Translations under genes and position numbers: made by a program
Shown here: positions 26,497 through 36,185 of the stretch, piece by piece
Position numbering within the stretch: position 1 is the first letter of the stretch
Layout: every line of letters starts with the position of its first letter
Notes under the pieces: generated by a model
Told to the model about the DNA's origin: nothing
The model's database searches: none
The model's input: the letters and a program-made list of their open reading frames with translations, nothing else
Source: Betaproteobacteria bacterium
GTDB lineage: Bacteria; Pseudomonadota; Gammaproteobacteria; Burkholderiales; WYBJ01
Length of the DNA stretch: 64,000 nucleotides
Assembly: GCA_009377585.1 (NCBI GenBank)
Contig: WHTS01000013.1
Location: 23,455 to 87,454, forward strand
Direction: 5' to 3'

Positions 26497-27825
26497 CTAC
26501 CGCTTCCGGTTCGGAGGCTCGGGCGCCCCCTTCTGCGGCGGCGCCGTGCCGGGGGCGGCCGGTTTACCGGCGTCAGCGGCGGGCGCGGGGACGGCCTGGA
26601 CCGGCACGCCTGGCCGGAGTCTCACCACGCCGTCGACGATCAACCGCTCGCCGGCCTTCAGGCCCTCCACCACGATGATGTTCTCGCCGCGGGTCTGGCC
26701 GGTGACGATCGGGCGCAAATCGGCCTTACCGGATTCGGTCAGGACGTAGACGCTCTGCCCGCCGGGACCTTGCAGCATGGCACGCTGCGGGATGAGGATC
26801 GCATGGGGCCGAACCGCGCCGCGGATGCGCATGCGCACGAACGCGCCGGGGAGGATTTCGGCGTCGGGATTGGGAAACCGTGCCCTCGCCTGGATGGTGC
26901 CGGTCTTCGGGTCGACCGACGTGTCCTGGAAGTCGAGCCGCCCCGTGCGGCCATAGAACTCTCCGGTCTGCCGCTGCAGCTCGACCGTGAACTTCCGCTC
27001 CGGAGGCAGTTCGATGCGCCCGGCCGCGATTTCGCTTTGGATCTGCGAGTAGTCCTTGGAGGCGAAGCTGAAAGTCACCCAAAGGGGGTCGACCTGGAAG
27101 ATGCGCGTGAGCAGCGTTTCCATCGCATTGACCAGGCTGCCTTCGGATACGGCGGCGCGGCTGGTGACGCCGGATATCGGGGCGGCAATCGAGGTGTAGC
27201 CGACATCGATCTGGGCAGTCTTGTACTGCGCCCGGGCAGAGAAGAGATTGGCTCGTGCGGATTGCATCGCGGACACCGCGTTGTCGAGCTCCTTCTTGCT
27301 GACCGCGTTGTCCGCGTACAGCGGCTGCAGGCGTGCCACGTCCTGCTCGGTTCGCGCCAGCTCGGCCTCGGCCTGACCCACGATGCCGCGGATCTGCTCG
27401 AGCGCCGTCTGAAAGGGCAGCGGATCGATGCGGAACAGCGCCGTGCCGCGCTTGACGAAGCTGCCCTCGGTATAGAGGCGCTCGAGCAGGATGCCGGTCA
27501 CGCGCGGGCGCACCTCGACTTCGCGCGTGCCCTGCGTCTGGCCGATGACTTCCCAGGTTACCGGTAGCGTTTGCGGCTCGACGGTGATCACGGTCACCGG
27601 CAAGGGCGCCGCCTGGCCCTTCTGCGCCGCCGCCTTGGGATCTTCCGCGCCGCGATTGCAGCCTGTGCAGATCAGGATCAGCCCGAGACAAACTGCGAAT
27701 CGCGCTCCGGACCGGGAGGGAGGCCTCCCTGGTGCATGCAACCTGCATCCATGCCCCGCTGTTGGCTTTTCTGGCCGCGACACCGAGCTTCGGCATTTGT
27801 CTTCGAAGACATTCGCCACTTCCAT
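26497..27825 (-). CDS. RND efflux periplasmic adaptor (membrane fusion protein), lipoprotein
   Basis: Start taken at the ATG at 27825 (MEVANVFEDK), about 442 residues; a later start nearer the lipobox (LILICTGC) is possible. Features are the lipoyl-like halves (VTWEVIGQTQGTREVEVRPRVTGILLERLY, IAAPISGVTSRAAVSEGSLV), a coiled-coil hairpin (about 150-215), and beta-barrel and membrane-proximal domains (LLTRIFQVDPLWVTFSF, FVRMRIRG). The tail is Pro/Ala/Lys-rich. First gene of the operon; it ends 4 bp before the pump ATG. The 27826-28042 gap shows no gene. Confidence 0.92.
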   Translation of the reverse strand: MEVANVFEDKCRSSVSRPEKPTAGHGCRLHAPGRPPSRSGARFAVCLGLILICTGCNRGAEDPKAAAQKGQAAPLPVTVITVEPQTLPVTWEVIGQTQGTREVEVRPRVTGILLERLYTEGSFVKRGTALFRIDPLPFQTALEQIRGIVGQAEAELARTEQDVARLQPLYADNAVSKKELDNAVSAMQSARANLFSARAQYKTAQIDVGYTSIAAPISGVTSRAAVSEGSLVNAMETLLTRIFQVDPLWVTFSFASKDYSQIQSEIAAGRIELPPERKFTVELQRQTGEFYGRTGRLDFQDTSVDPKTGTIQARARFPNPDAEILPGAFVRMRIRGAVRPHAILIPQRAMLQGPGGQSVYVLTESGKADLRPIVTGQTRGENIIVVEGLKAGERLIVDGVVRLRPGVPVQAVPAPAADAGKPAAPGTAPPQKGAPEPPNRKR

Positions 27826-28042
27826 GGTGTCGAGCGCCCGCACGGGAGCGCCGGGCCGGTCACTGCGTCGCGCAGGCGTATCACTGCGCGGGTGAGTCCA
27901 TCGCCCGGACGAAAACGCTGTCGCGTGGGGCAACTCGCGTGCCCGGTTCCTGGAGAGCAGCGGACTCCGGGCTCCGCCGGTTCCTGCAGCGCGGGGCGCT
28001 CAAGTCGCCCCGCGGGGTCTGGAGCGCTCCGCCCCACGCGGT

Positions 28043-29284
28043 TCAGCGACGCGGCACGATCTTCCACAGCTCGCCGTCCGATTCGTCGGTCACCACGTAG
28101 AGCGCGCCGTCGGGTCCCTGGCGAACGTCCCGCACGCGCTGGCCGCGCTCGGCCAGCAGATGCTCTTCGCCGCGCACCCGATTGCCTTCGATCACGAGCC
28201 GTACCAGGCGGCGCTCCTTGAGCGCGCCGATGAAAAGACTGTCCTTCCAGGCCGGGAACAGGCTGCCCGTGTAGAACTGCGCGCCGGAAGGCGCGATCAC
28301 CGGGTCCCAGTAATAGCTTGGCTGCTCAAAGCCCGGCCGGTCCGGGACCGAGCCGGTGATCGGCTGTCCGGAATATTCGCGCCCGTAGGCCACTACCGGC
28401 CAGCCGTAGTTCTCGCCCTTGACGATGAGGTTGAGCTCGTCGCCACCGCGTGCGCCGTGCTCCACCACCCAGAGCCTGCCCTTCGAATCGAATGCCGCCG
28501 CCTGGACATTGCGATGTCCCAGCGACCAGATCTCGGGCAGCGCATCCGGCTTGGCGACGAACGGATTGTCCTTCGGCGCCGAGCCGTCCGGCTGGATGCG
28601 CATGACCTTGCCGAGATGGCTGTCGAGCTGCTGGGCATACTTGCGCATCGCCGTGACCGAGCGTTCGCCCGTGGTGACGTAGAGCCTGCCGTCGGGCCCG
28701 AATGCAAGCCGCGAGCCGTAGTGCATCGTGCCGTCATAGGTCGGAAGCACGCGGAAGATGACGCCCACCTGCTCCAGGCTGCGGCGGTCCGCGGACAGAA
28801 CGCCTCGCGCCACACTGGTGCCGTTGCCGCCCTCGCGCGCTTCGGAGAAGCTGAGGTAAATCGTCCGATCGGATTCGAATTGCGGGCTCAAGGCCGCATC
28901 GAGCAGACCACCCTGCCCGCGCGCGTCGACCTTCGGCACGCCCGCGATCGGCGCTCCGAGCTCGCCCTCGGCGCTCACGATGCGCAGGCGCCCCGTCTTC
29001 TCCGTGACCAGGACGTCACCGCCGGGCAGCGGCTCGACGGCCCAGGGCTGAACCAGTCCCTTGGCCAGCACGACAACCTCGAACGCGACGTTCGACTTCG
29101 CTGCGCAGGTGCGTGTCTGACCCACGAAGGCGGGCTTCTGTTCGGAGGCGTTCGCCGGGCGCGTCTCCAGTGATGGACAGGCACCGGGGCGCGCCGGCGC
29201 GCCCACAGCCGGCGTCTGCACTGCCGCCTGCGCGGCAAGCAGCAGCACGATCGATACCGATAGCATTCGCATGAGAGTTCGCAT
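28043..29284 (-). CDS. PQQ-dependent aldose sugar dehydrogenase (YliI/GSDH family)
   Basis: The product has 413 residues with a signal peptide (SIVLLLAAQAAV), so it is periplasmic. It is a six-bladed propeller: GLVQPWAVEPLPGGDVLVTEKTG, GQGGLLDAALSPQF, YDGTMHYGSRLAFGPDGRLYVTTGER, SLGHRNVQAAAFD, VEHGARGGDELN and QGPDGALYVVTDESDGELWKI. The active-site His in TMHYGSR and Arg in GHRN are present. Members oxidise free aldoses to lactones, passing electrons to quinone. No pqq biosynthesis gene is in the window. It lies downstream of a sugar-phosphorylase cluster on the same strand, beyond a repeat-rich gap. Confidence 0.9.
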   Translation of the reverse strand: MRTLMRMLSVSIVLLLAAQAAVQTPAVGAPARPGACPSLETRPANASEQKPAFVGQTRTCAAKSNVAFEVVVLAKGLVQPWAVEPLPGGDVLVTEKTGRLRIVSAEGELGAPIAGVPKVDARGQGGLLDAALSPQFESDRTIYLSFSEAREGGNGTSVARGVLSADRRSLEQVGVIFRVLPTYDGTMHYGSRLAFGPDGRLYVTTGERSVTAMRKYAQQLDSHLGKVMRIQPDGSAPKDNPFVAKPDALPEIWSLGHRNVQAAAFDSKGRLWVVEHGARGGDELNLIVKGENYGWPVVAYGREYSGQPITGSVPDRPGFEQPSYYWDPVIAPSGAQFYTGSLFPAWKDSLFIGALKERRLVRLVIEGNRVRGEEHLLAERGQRVRDVRQGPDGALYVVTDESDGELWKIVPRR

Positions 29285-29308
29285 GCTCCGAGGTGTGTTC
29301 CCTTTTTT

Positions 29309-29554
29309 CCCTCACCTGCAGTGCGCGCATCGGCATGCAGGCCGATGCCGTTCGGCCGGCGCGAACCATGGTTCGCGAAACACCGGCCTCACCCCCCAGC
29401 CCCTCTCCCGGAGGGAGAGGGGAGCTTGCCACTGCGTTCGCATTAGGGTGTGCATGGCTTCGAGCCGGCGTGTTTATCGAGATCTTCAAGCGGATAGCAA
29501 ACCGAGCTCTGGAACTCCCCTCTCCCCCTGGGAGAGGGGCTGGGGGTGAGGGAT
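29309..29554. repeat. 117-bp dispersed repeat plus a second REP-like palindrome in a gene-free gap
   Basis: Positions 29309-29425 match 40798-40914 along 117 bp. They contain CATCGGC/GCCGATG arms, the perfect palindrome GCGAACCATGGTTCGC and the CTCTCCCGGAGGGAGAG hairpin. A reversed-orientation partner (CCTCTCCCCCTGGGAGAGG and GGGGTGAGGGA flank) is at 29518-29553. No gene is seen in 29285-29634. Confidence 0.88.
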
Positions 29555-29634
29555 GGAACGCACGACTGCCGCAATAAGCGTACCGCCTGACCGGACGGCT
29601 GTCTTCCCGCCTTCGACGCGCGCGCGAGAACAAT

Positions 29635-31855
29635 TTACCGTTTCGAGGTCAGCAGCCGCCACACGAGCTTGCGCAACTCGCTCGTCCAAAGCACCAGGCT
29701 GCCCATGGCGGCACAGAGCAGCCATTGCTCGAGCGTGAGCGGCACGGTGCCGAACGCGATGTTGAGAAAGCCCACGTTGACCACCGCCACTTGCAGCAGC
29801 AGCGAAAGCGCGATGGCGCCCCACAGCCAGTGATTCGCGAACATGCCGTGGAACGCGCTGGCCCGCTCCGAGCGGGCGTTGAAGCAGTTGAACAGCTGCG
29901 CAAAAACGAGCACCGTGAAACCCGCGGTGCGTGCATTGTCCAACGTGCGCCCGCCTTCGATGAGTCCGCCGGGCAGGTACATGTCGAGGGTGAGCAGCGT
30001 GGCCACCGCCATGACCAGGCCCACCTCCACGACGCCGGCCCACATGCGCCCGTCGATCACGCGCTCGCTGAGCTGGCGCGGCTTGCGCGCCATGACGTCC
30101 TCGGTCTCCGGGTCCACGCCCATCGCGGCCGCAGGCGCCGAGTCGGTGATCAGGTTGATCCACAGGATCTGCGTGGCGAGCAGCGGCAGCACCAGCCCGT
30201 CGCCGCCGCCGGTCAGCCCGATCACCCCGGCGCCGACCACGCCGAGGAACACCGTCAGCACCTCGCCCATGTTCGACGACAGCAGGTAGCGCAGGAACTT
30301 GCGGATGTTGTCGAAGATGCGCCGCCCCTCGCGCACGGCAACCACGATGGTGGCGAAGTTGTCGTCGGCGAGGATCATCTTCGCCGCCTGCTTTGTGACC
30401 TCTGTCCCGGTGACACCCATGGCGATGCCGATGTCCGCGGACTTGAGTGCCGGCGCGTCGTTCACGCCATCGCCCGTCATCGCGACGATCTGGCCGTCGG
30501 CCTGCAGCGCGTCGACGATGCGCAGCTTGTGCGCCGGCGCAACGCGCGCGTAGACCGAAACCTTGCGCACGGCTTCGCGAAACCGCGTCTCGTCCAGCGC
30601 GTCGATCTCGAGCCCGGTGAGCGCACTGGCGCCACGTTCCACGATGCCGAGGTCGGCAGCGATGCGCGCGGCCGTGCGCGGATGGTCGCCCGTGATCATG
30701 ATGACCCGGATGCCCGCGCGCCGGGCATCGCGGATCGCGACCGCCGCTTCCTCGCGCGGCGGGTCGATGATGCCGACGGTCCCGACGAAGATCAGGTCGC
30801 GCTCCAGCGATGGATCGGCTGCCGTTTCCTCGCCCGGCGCGAGTGGCCGGTAGGCGACGGCGAGCGTGCGCAGGGCGTCATCGGTCAGCGCGTCGACGTC
30901 AGCCAAAATGTGCTTGCGCGCCGATTCGTCGAGCGCAACGACCTCCATGCCCTGGCGTACACGCGTGCAGCGTTCGAGCAGCACGTCGGGCGCGCCCTTG
31001 CTGATCAGCATGCGCTCGTCGCCGTGCTCGTGATCGATGTCGATCGTCGACATCATCTTGCGCTCGGAGGTGAACGGGATCTCGCCCACGCGCTCGAAGC
31101 GCTGCGCCCGCCGCTCGGCCACGCCGAGCTTGCGCTCGGCGACCAGGAAGGCGGCCTCGGTCGGGTCGCCCTGGATCTGCCATTCGCCATGCTCGCCCTG
31201 GCGCAAGTCGGCATTTCCGGCAAGGCTGCCGCCGCTCAGCACTCATGTTGACGCGATCGCCCAGCGCCACCGGCTCGGGCAAGGTCGCCACGTCCTTGAG
31301 CACGGCTTCGCTCTCGCCGGTGAGCGACGCTTCCTGGATGCGCAGCGCCGCGGCCTGAACGAGGCGCGCATCGGCGCCGACCGAGTCGCCCTCGCCGAGC
31401 ACGAGCAGGTCGCCGCGCACGAGCTCGGCGCTGGGGATGCGCAGGGGATGGCCATCGCGGATGACCGCGGAGGTCACCGCCGTCATCCGGGCGAGCGCTG
31501 CGACCGCGCTTTCGGCCCGCGCTTCCTGCACGAAGCCGAGCACCGCGTTGACCACGACGATCAGGGCGATCACCAGCGCATCGATCGGAACGCCCTGTGC
31601 GCCTTCGATGAACCACGCGACCAGCGAAATGACGATCGCCGCCAGCAGCAGGTAGATGAGCGGATCGCGCAACTGGCCGACGAGGCGCCGCCAGGCGGGA
31701 ACCGGCGGCGTCTGACGCAGCTCGTTCGGGCCGTCCTGTGCAAGTCGGCGCGCCGCCTCTGCGGAGCTCAGCCCGCGCTCGAGATCGGTGCCGAGCGCCT
31801 GCGGGTCGACGCGGGAGGGATCCGGCCGCGAGTCGGGCTGATCGGACTCCTTCAT
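29635..31855 (-). pseudogene. Cation-transporting P-type ATPase with internal deletion
   Basis: The 5' part (31855 down to about 31240) gives an E1-E2 ATPase N-terminus: LSSAEAARRL, two TMs (YLLLAAIVISLVAWF, ALVIALIVVVNAVLGFVQE), ELVRGDLLVLGEGDSVGADARL and ASLTGESEAVLKD, ending at GDRVNM. The 3' part, in another frame from about 31242, resumes at GEWQIQGDPTEAAFL and has MITGDHPRTA, MTGDGVNDAPALKSADIGIAMG and the C-terminal TMs (LITDSAPAAAMGVDPE). Missing between them, by family expectation about 200 residues, are TM3-TM4 and the phosphorylated DKTGTLT motif. It is PMA1/Ca-ATPase-like in its type II sequence. It is a pseudogene unless the assembly is wrong. Confidence 0.85.
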
Positions 31856-31864
31856 GGGCGGCCG

Positions 31865-34800
31865 CTACATGAAAAGCTCACCGGCTGGCGCATCGCCTTC
31901 CTCCGGTTTGCTCGAATCGAGTCGGAACACCCGGGTGCCGCCGGCGAACTCGAGCTCCTTGTTGTCGAGCGCCATGCGAATCGGTACAGGGCCGCGCTCG
32001 CGCCCGCGCACCGTCAGCGTATCGGCCGTCACGCGCAGGTCGAGCGTGTGGCCGCGATAGCGGATGCGCAGGTCGAACCGCCTGATACCGCGCGCGAGCT
32101 TGGGATCGAGCCGCAGCACATTGTTCCTCACCTCGATGCCGGTCGACACGCGCTGCAACAGGTCGACGGTGCCCGCCATGGCGCCCAGATGAATGCCTTC
32201 GGCGGTCGTGCCGCCCTGGATGTCGCTCACGTCGCTCTGCAAAGCCTCCGCGAAGTAGCGCGTCGCGCGCAGCCGATCCGAGCGGGCCAGCACCCAGGCA
32301 TGCACCACGCGCGAAAGCGTCGAGCCGTGCGAGGAGCGGCAGTCGTAGTAGGCGATATTGCGCGGAATCGTCTCGTACTCGAAAGGATAACCCAGCCGCG
32401 AAAGCAGCTCGCCGAGCGCTTCCGACGAAAACAGGTAGAACAACATCAACACATCCGGCTGCTTCGCGAGCTTGTAGCGGTTGGCGCTGTCGTTCTCCGC
32501 CTCCAGAATCAGGTCCAGGCGCTGGATGTTGCCGTAGCGGGCGCGGTAGCGCTCCCAATCAAGCTCGGCGAGCTTCTCGTAGCCTTCGAACTGGCTGATG
32601 ATGCCGCCGTCGTGAAACGGAACGAACATCCTGCGGCTGATGTCGTCCCAGCGCGCGAGCTCTTCCGGCGTGAGCGCAAGCTGCGCCATCACCTCGGCGC
32701 GGCGCATGTCGGAGAGGTGGTCGAGCACATCGAGCGCGCGGCACAGCACCCACACCGCCATGATGTTGGTATAGGCATTGTTGGACAGGCCCGGCCGCGG
32801 GGCGTCGGGGTAACCTTCGTGGAACTCGTCGGGTCCCATCACGCCGTGAATCTCGTAGCGCCCGCGCGCTTCGTTGAAGGTGGCGATACTCGACCAGAAG
32901 CGCGCAATCTCGAGGATCAGCTCGGCGCCGTGGAAATGCAGGAACTCGAGGTCGTTGCTCACCTGGTAGTACTGCCACACGTTGAAGGCGATGGCGGCCC
33001 CGACGTGGCGCTGCAGGTAGCTGTTGTCGGGCACCCAGCGCTGCGAGCGGTGATTGAGGTTGAGCTCCTGCGTCTCCTCCTGTCCGTCGCTGCCGCTCTG
33101 CCACGGAAACATCGCTCCCTCGAAACCCGCGGCCCGCGCGGCCGCGCGCGCCTCGCCCAGGCGCCGGTAGCGGTACATGAGCAGCGAGCGCGTGATCTCC
33201 GGGGTGCGGAAGTTGAGAAACGGGAAGATGAACAGCTCGTCCCAGAAGATGTGGCCCTGATAGTGCTCTCCGGTCCACCCGCGCGCGGGGACGCCGATGT
33301 CGAGACTGATCGAATTGAGCGAGGTCGCCTGCAGCAGGTGAAGTATGTTGAGCCGCGCCAGCATCGGCACGTTCAGCTCGAAGCGGGCGCCGGCGGGCTG
33401 CATGTGCAGGTCGAAGCGCCGCCACAGCTGCCGCCAGGCGTTCGCGTGCGCGGCCGCGAGCGCCTCGAAACGGCTGGCGCGGGCCGTGGCCTTGCACGCC
33501 GCGACACCGGGCTCGGAGATGGCGCGGTCGCGCGTGGTGTACAGACACGCGATCTTCTCCAGCGTGAGCGTCTCGCCCTGCGCCAATGTCATTTCGAGTT
33601 CCTGGCCGATGTAGCCGGGCTCGTCGACACGCTTTCGGTGCGCGACGATCGGTTTGTCCGCCACGAACGCCTGGGTGCGTGCCGCCACCCCGACGTGCAG
33701 ATGCGACTGAGTGGTGCGCACCAGCAGGTACACCGAATCGTCGCCGAGCTGCTCCGCGGCGAGGGGCACCAGGTGCCTGTTGTTGAACCGGGAGTAGAGC
33801 TTGGCGCCCGCGTTGACCACGCGCCCATCGATTGCCGAGCGTATCGCTGCCTGCCCCGACCAATTCTCCGCCGTCAGCGACAACTCGAGCGCGGCGAGGT
33901 GCATGTCCGCCATCGACACCAGACGCCGTTCGGCCAGCGTCGTGCGCCGACCCTTGGCATCGTCGAACTGCACGCGCCGAACCAGGATGCCGCGGCGCAG
34001 GTCGAGCTCCTGCCGGTACGCGACGATCTTGACCGATCCCAGATCGAACCATGGCTCATCCGCCAGGCGAAGCTCGAGCGCCAGCCAGTTGGGCAGATTG
34101 ACCAGGTCCTCGTTCTCGACCACCCGGCCGGCGATGTCGGTTCGCATCCGGTTGTAGCCCCCGGCGAGATAGGTGCCGGGATAATGGGTCCCGTCCGCCG
34201 TTACCCAGGGCAATGCACCCCGAGTAGTGAAGTAGCCGTTGCCGAGCGCGCACAACGATTCGCGAATGCCTTCGCACTCCGGGTCGAAGCCTTCGTAGAG
34301 GAGCGTCCAGGCATCGGGCGGCTCGGCCGAAACGCGCACCTGGGCGAGATCGGCCACCACGGCGTCTGCGCCCGCATCGTGCAGCGCCTGCGCCTGGCCG
34401 TGGCGGTCCACGCCGATCACGCTGCCGAAGCCGCCGGCGCGTCCGGCAGCGACTCCGGCGATCGCATCTTCGACCACGACCGCGCGTGCGTGCTCGACGC
34501 GCAGCCGCCGCGCTCCCTCCAGGAATGCGTCCGGTGCGGGCTTTCCCTTCAAGCCCAGGCGCGTCACATCGCCGCCGTCCACGCGAATGTCGAACAGCTG
34601 CGCGATGCCCGCCGCCTCCAGCACCGCCGCGCAATTGTTGCTCGACGACACCACCGCGGTCTTCACCTCCTGCGCGCGCAGCGCATGCACCAGCTCGATC
34701 GATGAAGGGTAAGTCTGCACACCCTGCTGCTCCAGGCGCGAGGTGAAGTACTGGTCCTTGCGGCTGCCCAGCCCGTGCACGGTGCGCGCATCGGACGAAT

Positions 34801-35110
34801 CGTCGTCCGTGCCGAAAGGAAGCTCGATGCCGCGCGCGGCGAGGAACGATTGCACGCCGTCATAGCGCGGCTTGCCGTCGACATAGCGACGATAATCGGC
34901 GTCGATATCGAACGGCGCGAACGTCTGCCCGGTATCACGACCGTAGTCTTCCAGGAACGCGTCGAACAGCTGCTTCCAGGCCGCCGCATGCACACGCGCG
35001 GTCTGCGTCAGCACGCCGTCCAGGTCGAACAGGACTGCGTCGTAATCGCGCGGCGACAGCGTGACGGTCTGGCCGGTGCTGCTCACGCGGGTGCGAAGGG
35101 TCTCAGTCAC
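31865..35110 (-). CDS. Beta-phosphoglucomutase fused to GH65 disaccharide phosphorylase
   Basis: The product has 1081 residues. The N-terminal HAD domain (about 20-260) has Asp29/Asp31 in FDLDGVLT, VVSSSNNCAAVLEAAG, KGKPAPDAFLEGA and VVVEDAIAGVAAGRAGGFG, matching beta-phosphoglucomutase. The GH65 part (about 275-1065) has NGYFTTRGALPW, WTGEHYQGHIFWDELFIFPF and the general acid Glu762 in MGPDEFHE. GH65 enzymes phosphorolyse trehalose, maltose, kojibiose or related sugars to beta-glucose 1-phosphate, which the mutase would convert to glucose 6-phosphate in one polypeptide. The GTG start overlaps the aldo/keto reductase stop by 8 bp. The exact disaccharide cannot be told. Confidence 0.93.
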   Translation of the reverse strand: MTETLRTRVSSTGQTVTLSPRDYDAVLFDLDGVLTQTARVHAAAWKQLFDAFLEDYGRDTGQTFAPFDIDADYRRYVDGKPRYDGVQSFLAARGIELPFGTDDDSSDARTVHGLGSRKDQYFTSRLEQQGVQTYPSSIELVHALRAQEVKTAVVSSSNNCAAVLEAAGIAQLFDIRVDGGDVTRLGLKGKPAPDAFLEGARRLRVEHARAVVVEDAIAGVAAGRAGGFGSVIGVDRHGQAQALHDAGADAVVADLAQVRVSAEPPDAWTLLYEGFDPECEGIRESLCALGNGYFTTRGALPWVTADGTHYPGTYLAGGYNRMRTDIAGRVVENEDLVNLPNWLALELRLADEPWFDLGSVKIVAYRQELDLRRGILVRRVQFDDAKGRRTTLAERRLVSMADMHLAALELSLTAENWSGQAAIRSAIDGRVVNAGAKLYSRFNNRHLVPLAAEQLGDDSVYLLVRTTQSHLHVGVAARTQAFVADKPIVAHRKRVDEPGYIGQELEMTLAQGETLTLEKIACLYTTRDRAISEPGVAACKATARASRFEALAAAHANAWRQLWRRFDLHMQPAGARFELNVPMLARLNILHLLQATSLNSISLDIGVPARGWTGEHYQGHIFWDELFIFPFLNFRTPEITRSLLMYRYRRLGEARAAARAAGFEGAMFPWQSGSDGQEETQELNLNHRSQRWVPDNSYLQRHVGAAIAFNVWQYYQVSNDLEFLHFHGAELILEIARFWSSIATFNEARGRYEIHGVMGPDEFHEGYPDAPRPGLSNNAYTNIMAVWVLCRALDVLDHLSDMRRAEVMAQLALTPEELARWDDISRRMFVPFHDGGIISQFEGYEKLAELDWERYRARYGNIQRLDLILEAENDSANRYKLAKQPDVLMLFYLFSSEALGELLSRLGYPFEYETIPRNIAYYDCRSSHGSTLSRVVHAWVLARSDRLRATRYFAEALQSDVSDIQGGTTAEGIHLGAMAGTVDLLQRVSTGIEVRNNVLRLDPKLARGIRRFDLRIRYRGHTLDLRVTADTLTVRGRERGPVPIRMALDNKELEFAGGTRVFRLDSSKPEEGDAPAGELFM

Positions 35111-36038
35111 TGGCTGCGGTGAGGCGGTCGATTTCTTCCGGCGCCAGCGTGAGCTCGGTCGCGCGCACGAGGCTCTCGAGCTGCTCGATGCTGGTCGCGC
35201 TGGCGATCGGCGCGGTCACGCCTTTTCGTGCGATCAGCCAGGCGAGCGCCACTTCGGCCGGTTTGGCTGCGTGTGCCCGCGCCACCTCGTCGAGCGCGGC
35301 AAGGATGCGAACGCCGCGTGCATCGAGATGGCGCCGCACGCCCGCGCCGCGCACGCTCAGATTTAGATCGGCGCTCGAGCGATACTTCCCGGAGAGAAAT
35401 CCGGAAGCCAGACTGTAGTAGGTAATGACTCCTATCCCTTCGGCGATACACAGATCGCGCAGCGCTCCCTCGTAGCCGCTTCGATCGTACAGGTTGTATT
35501 CGGGCTGCTGCACTTCGAACCGGGGTAGGCCCTGGCCCGCGGCGACATCGAGCGCCTGACGCAGTTGCGCGGCCGAGTCGTTGGACGAGCCGATCACGCG
35601 CACCTTCCCCTGCCGCATGAGCTGCTCGAATGCGCGCAAGGTCTCGTCGATCGGCGTGCGTGGATCGGGCTTGTGGGCGAGGTAGACGTCGATGCGGTCG
35701 GTGCGCAAGCGCTTGAGCGATGCTTCCGCCGCCTCGAGCACGCGCTTGCCGGCCAGTCCCTTGTCGGAGCCCGCCTTGGTGATGATGACGACCTGGTCCC
35801 TGCGCCGTGGCGAGGCGGCTAGCCATTCGCCGATGATCGTTTCGGACTCGCCGCCCTGATTGCCCGGGACCCAGCGCGAATACACGTCGGCGGTATCGAT
35901 GGCATCGAGGCCCGCTGCGACGAAGCGATCGAGCAGTGCATGCGAGGTCGCCTTGTCCGCCGTCCAGCCGAAGACGTTGCCGCCGAAAACCAGCGGCGCG
36001 ATCTCGATGCCGCTGCGGCCGAGAGGTCGTCTGTTCAT
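35103..36038 (-). CDS. Aldo/keto reductase
   Basis: ATG at 36038, preceded by GGAAGG, gives 311 residues. A TIM-barrel oxidoreductase with the catalytic set Asp/Tyr in DTADVYS, Lys in VIITKAGSD and His in YLAHKPD, and the NADPH-binding end ASATSIEQLESLV. GSSNDSAAQLRQAL and QQPEYNLYDR are typical of YajO/Tas-like members. It is the first gene of the sugar cluster and overlaps the GH65 fusion. A role in reducing sugar-derived carbonyls is possible. It is divergent from cydA across 147 bp that must contain both promoters. Confidence 0.93.
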   Translation of the reverse strand: MNRRPLGRSGIEIAPLVFGGNVFGWTADKATSHALLDRFVAAGLDAIDTADVYSRWVPGNQGGESETIIGEWLAASPRRRDQVVIITKAGSDKGLAGKRVLEAAEASLKRLRTDRIDVYLAHKPDPRTPIDETLRAFEQLMRQGKVRVIGSSNDSAAQLRQALDVAAGQGLPRFEVQQPEYNLYDRSGYEGALRDLCIAEGIGVITYYSLASGFLSGKYRSSADLNLSVRGAGVRRHLDARGVRILAALDEVARAHAAKPAEVALAWLIARKGVTAPIASATSIEQLESLVRATELTLAPEEIDRLTAASD

Positions 36039-36185
36039 GACAATTCCTTCCTGCAATTCGATGCGCAACAAGTTTTCGGAGCAGGCACATCGTATGCCCG
36101 AGGCCGCGGTTTCATTCCTGCCGATGGATGCTTGCCTTGGGTTTATCATCGATCGCGCGCTTCCTGTAAAGGGTCGGAGTCGATC

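Noticed and set aside
29309..29577. Open frames across the 117-bp repeat (products beginning MQADAVRPART-like)
   Set aside because: The same peptide recurs only because the DNA repeat recurs; the sequence is palindromic and intergenic, so coding is unlikely.
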